The notes beneath the pieces were generated by a model. That model was not told the DNA's origin. It did not search any database and saw only the letters and a program-made list of their open reading frames with translations. 17,103 nt of DNA, taken from Halothiobacillaceae bacterium (lineage in GTDB: Bacteria > Pseudomonadota > Gammaproteobacteria > Halothiobacillales > Halothiobacillaceae). A program made the translations under genes and the position numbers. Positions 15,710-17,103 of this stretch are shown here, piece after piece (the first letter of the stretch is position 1; every line of letters starts with the position of its first letter). The stretch spans positions 1 to 17,103 of the forward strand of contig DRZW01000122.1 of NCBI GenBank assembly GCA_011380105.1, read 5' to 3'.

Positions 15710-17103
15710 TTATCCTTTACCCAAATCCTCAATCAGCGACTGCTGGGCATTGAATTCCGGCTGATCTGCATCGCGGACAATGCGTTCATAACGCCCTTGG
15801 GCAGTCAGCTTCCAGGCACCGGTGTTATCGGCCATGTAACGATCAAACGCTTCATCAATAATCCGAGCCCGAATCTGTGGGTCAGTAATCGGGAATGCCG
15901 TCTCCACGCGGGCGAAAAAGTTGCGCGGCATCCAGTCAGCACTGGAGAGAAATAGCTCTTCATCCCCATCATTGTAAAAATAGAACACCCGCGGGTGCTC
16001 CAGAAAACGCCCCATCACCGAACGCACTTCAATATTATCGGAAATACCGGGAACACCGGGGGTCAGGCAGCAAATACCGCGAACCACCAACTCTATCTTC
16101 ACTCCAGCCTGAGAGGCTTCATACAGCGCCTCAATAACCTTGCGCTCAATCAGCGAATTCATTTTGGCTCGAATCAGCCCTTTTTTACCTTTTCGCGCCA
16201 AATCCGCTTCGCGATGAATCCGCTCAATCATGCCGCCGTGCAAAGAAAACGGCGATTGCAATAAGCGTTTTAAGCGCATGCCCCGCCCAAGACCCGTTAG
16301 CTGCATAAACAGTTTATTGACATCCTCGCCAGTAAAGCGGTCATCGGTCAATAGGCCAAAGTCGGTATACATCCGGGCGGTGCCAGGATGATAGTTACCG
16401 GTGCCCAAATGGACAAAGCGTTTTAAGCGATTGCCATCGCGCCGCACCACCAGGGTCATTTTGGCATGGGTTTTGTAGCCAACAATGCCGTAGGCAACAT
16501 AAGCCCCGGCTTTTTGTAGCCGGGTGGTGATGTCGATATTGGCCTCTTCATCAAAGCGCGCGCGAAGCTCAACTACGGCGGTGACTTCTTTACCGGCACG
16601 GGCAGCGGCTTCTAGCGCATCGACAATCGCTGAATCTCGTCCGGTGCGGTAAAGCGTCATTTTAATGGCAACGACTTTCGGATCGATCGCCGCCTGACGA
16701 ATAAACTCCACCACCGGCACGAAGGACTGATACGGATGATGCAGTAAAATCTCACCGCGCTGGGCGATAGTCTCGTAGATATTACGCTCCGGGTCAAACT
16801 CAGGCTCCAGCTTAGGTGTAAAGCTGGGATCTTTCAGATCCGGGCGTTGCAGCAATCCATGCAGTGCCATTAACCGGTTTAAATTAACCGGGCCATTAAC
16901 CTGAAACACCGCATCCGGTTCCAGATCAAAACGGTCACACAAAAACTTCACCATCTCATCCGGGCAGTTTTCAGCCACCTCTAAGCGCAGTGCATCGCCG
17001 TAATTACGCTCAAACAACCCGCCTTGCAGGGTTTTTAGCAAATCATCATCGTCGTCAACGTCCACCGAAAGATCACTGTTACGAGTCACGCGGAATTGAT
17101 AAC
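15710..17103 (-). CDS. ppk: Polyphosphate kinase PPK1, 5' end outside the window
   Basis: Makes polyphosphate reversibly from ATP through a phosphohistidine; a membrane-associated tetramer in E. coli. The frame is open to the window edge (tyr-gln-phe-arg precede VTRNSDL), so about 463 C-terminal residues are seen and roughly 220-240 N-terminal ones are missing. The GTG at 17089 is not the true start. Counting from that codon, the autophosphorylated His is 208 in GYKTHAK and the second catalytic His is 365 in RFLEHPR. Their spacing of 157 equals that of His435/His592 in E. coli. SSADWMPRN (382-390) is also typical. A terminator follows. Its promoter, and any Pho box, lie beyond the window. Confidence 0.96.
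   Translation of the reverse strand, partial: YQFRVTRNSDLSVDVDDDDDLLKTLQGGLFERNYGDALRLEVAENCPDEMVKFLCDRFDLEPDAVFQVNGPVNLNRLMALHGLLQRPDLKDPSFTPKLEPEFDPERNIYETIAQRGEILLHHPYQSFVPVVEFIRQAAIDPKVVAIKMTLYRTGRDSAIVDALEAAARAGKEVTAVVELRARFDEEANIDITTRLQKAGAYVAYGIVGYKTHAKMTLVVRRDGNRLKRFVHLGTGNYHPGTARMYTDFGLLTDDRFTGEDVNKLFMQLTGLGRGMRLKRLLQSPFSLHGGMIERIHREADLARKGKKGLIRAKMNSLIERKVIEALYEASQAGVKIELVVRGICCLTPGVPGISDNIEVRSVMGRFLEHPRVFYFYNDGDEELFLSSADWMPRNFFARVETAFPITDPQIRARIIDEAFDRYMADNTGAWKLTAQGRYERIVRDADQPEFNAQQSLIEDLGKG

Overview
The window reads as a chromosomal segment of a gammaproteobacterium. Rho is a 419-residue E. coli-type protein, RelA has the RelA-specific acidic motif, the LysR regulator has the MetR signature, and the reductase is closest to what I remember of the glutathione amide reductases of purple sulfur bacteria (Chromatiales). 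The last point hints at that order or a neighbouring sulfur or halophilic lineage, but I cannot name a genus. I see no phage genes, insertion sequences, tRNA or rRNA genes, or CRISPR arrays.

Layout, left to right. A terminator from an unseen upstream gene (17-62) and a palindrome-rich leader precede rho (229-1488, +). A stand-alone Aer-type PAS protein follows (1597-2151, +), ending at a symmetric bidirectional terminator. On the minus strand lies the phosphate transport cluster, transcribed pstS-pstC-pstA-pstB (8266 down to 2293). A four-repeat PhoB-box array sits upstream of pstS, and a terminator or attenuator lies between pstS and pstC. PstC and PstA both carry very large inserts after their first membrane helix, and no phoU follows pstB. 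Upstream of pst, on the same strand, is relA (10688-8733). It lacks the C-terminal ACT domain and stops right after an A8 slippery run. An alpha/beta hydrolase (10785-11465, +) is divergent from relA.

The right part concerns thiol and redox biology and shows decay. A peroxiredoxin-glutaredoxin hybrid gene (11725-12187, +) is broken by a frameshift, a stop codon and an internal deletion. It is followed by an intact glutathione (amide) reductase gene (12352-13719, +) and metR (13782-14738, +). Next come an ArsR-family pseudogene (14884-15224, +) and a small cysteine-rich gene under a Fur-like promoter (15574-15233, -). The window ends with the 3' two-thirds of ppk, polyphosphate kinase (17103-15710, -), which is cut by the window edge.

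Functional reading: pstSCAB imports phosphate, PPK stores it as polyphosphate, and RelA makes (p)ppGpp, so the region gathers phosphate and stringent-response functions. The reductase/peroxidase pair resembles the GarA/GarB system of Marichromatium, but here the peroxidase has decayed. I found no clearly new multi-gene system. The points most worth a second look are the decayed GarB-like fusion, the ACT-less RelA with its slippery stop, the paired PstC/PstA inserts, the Fur-box cysteine-rich protein and the perfect 20-bp palindrome in the rho leader.
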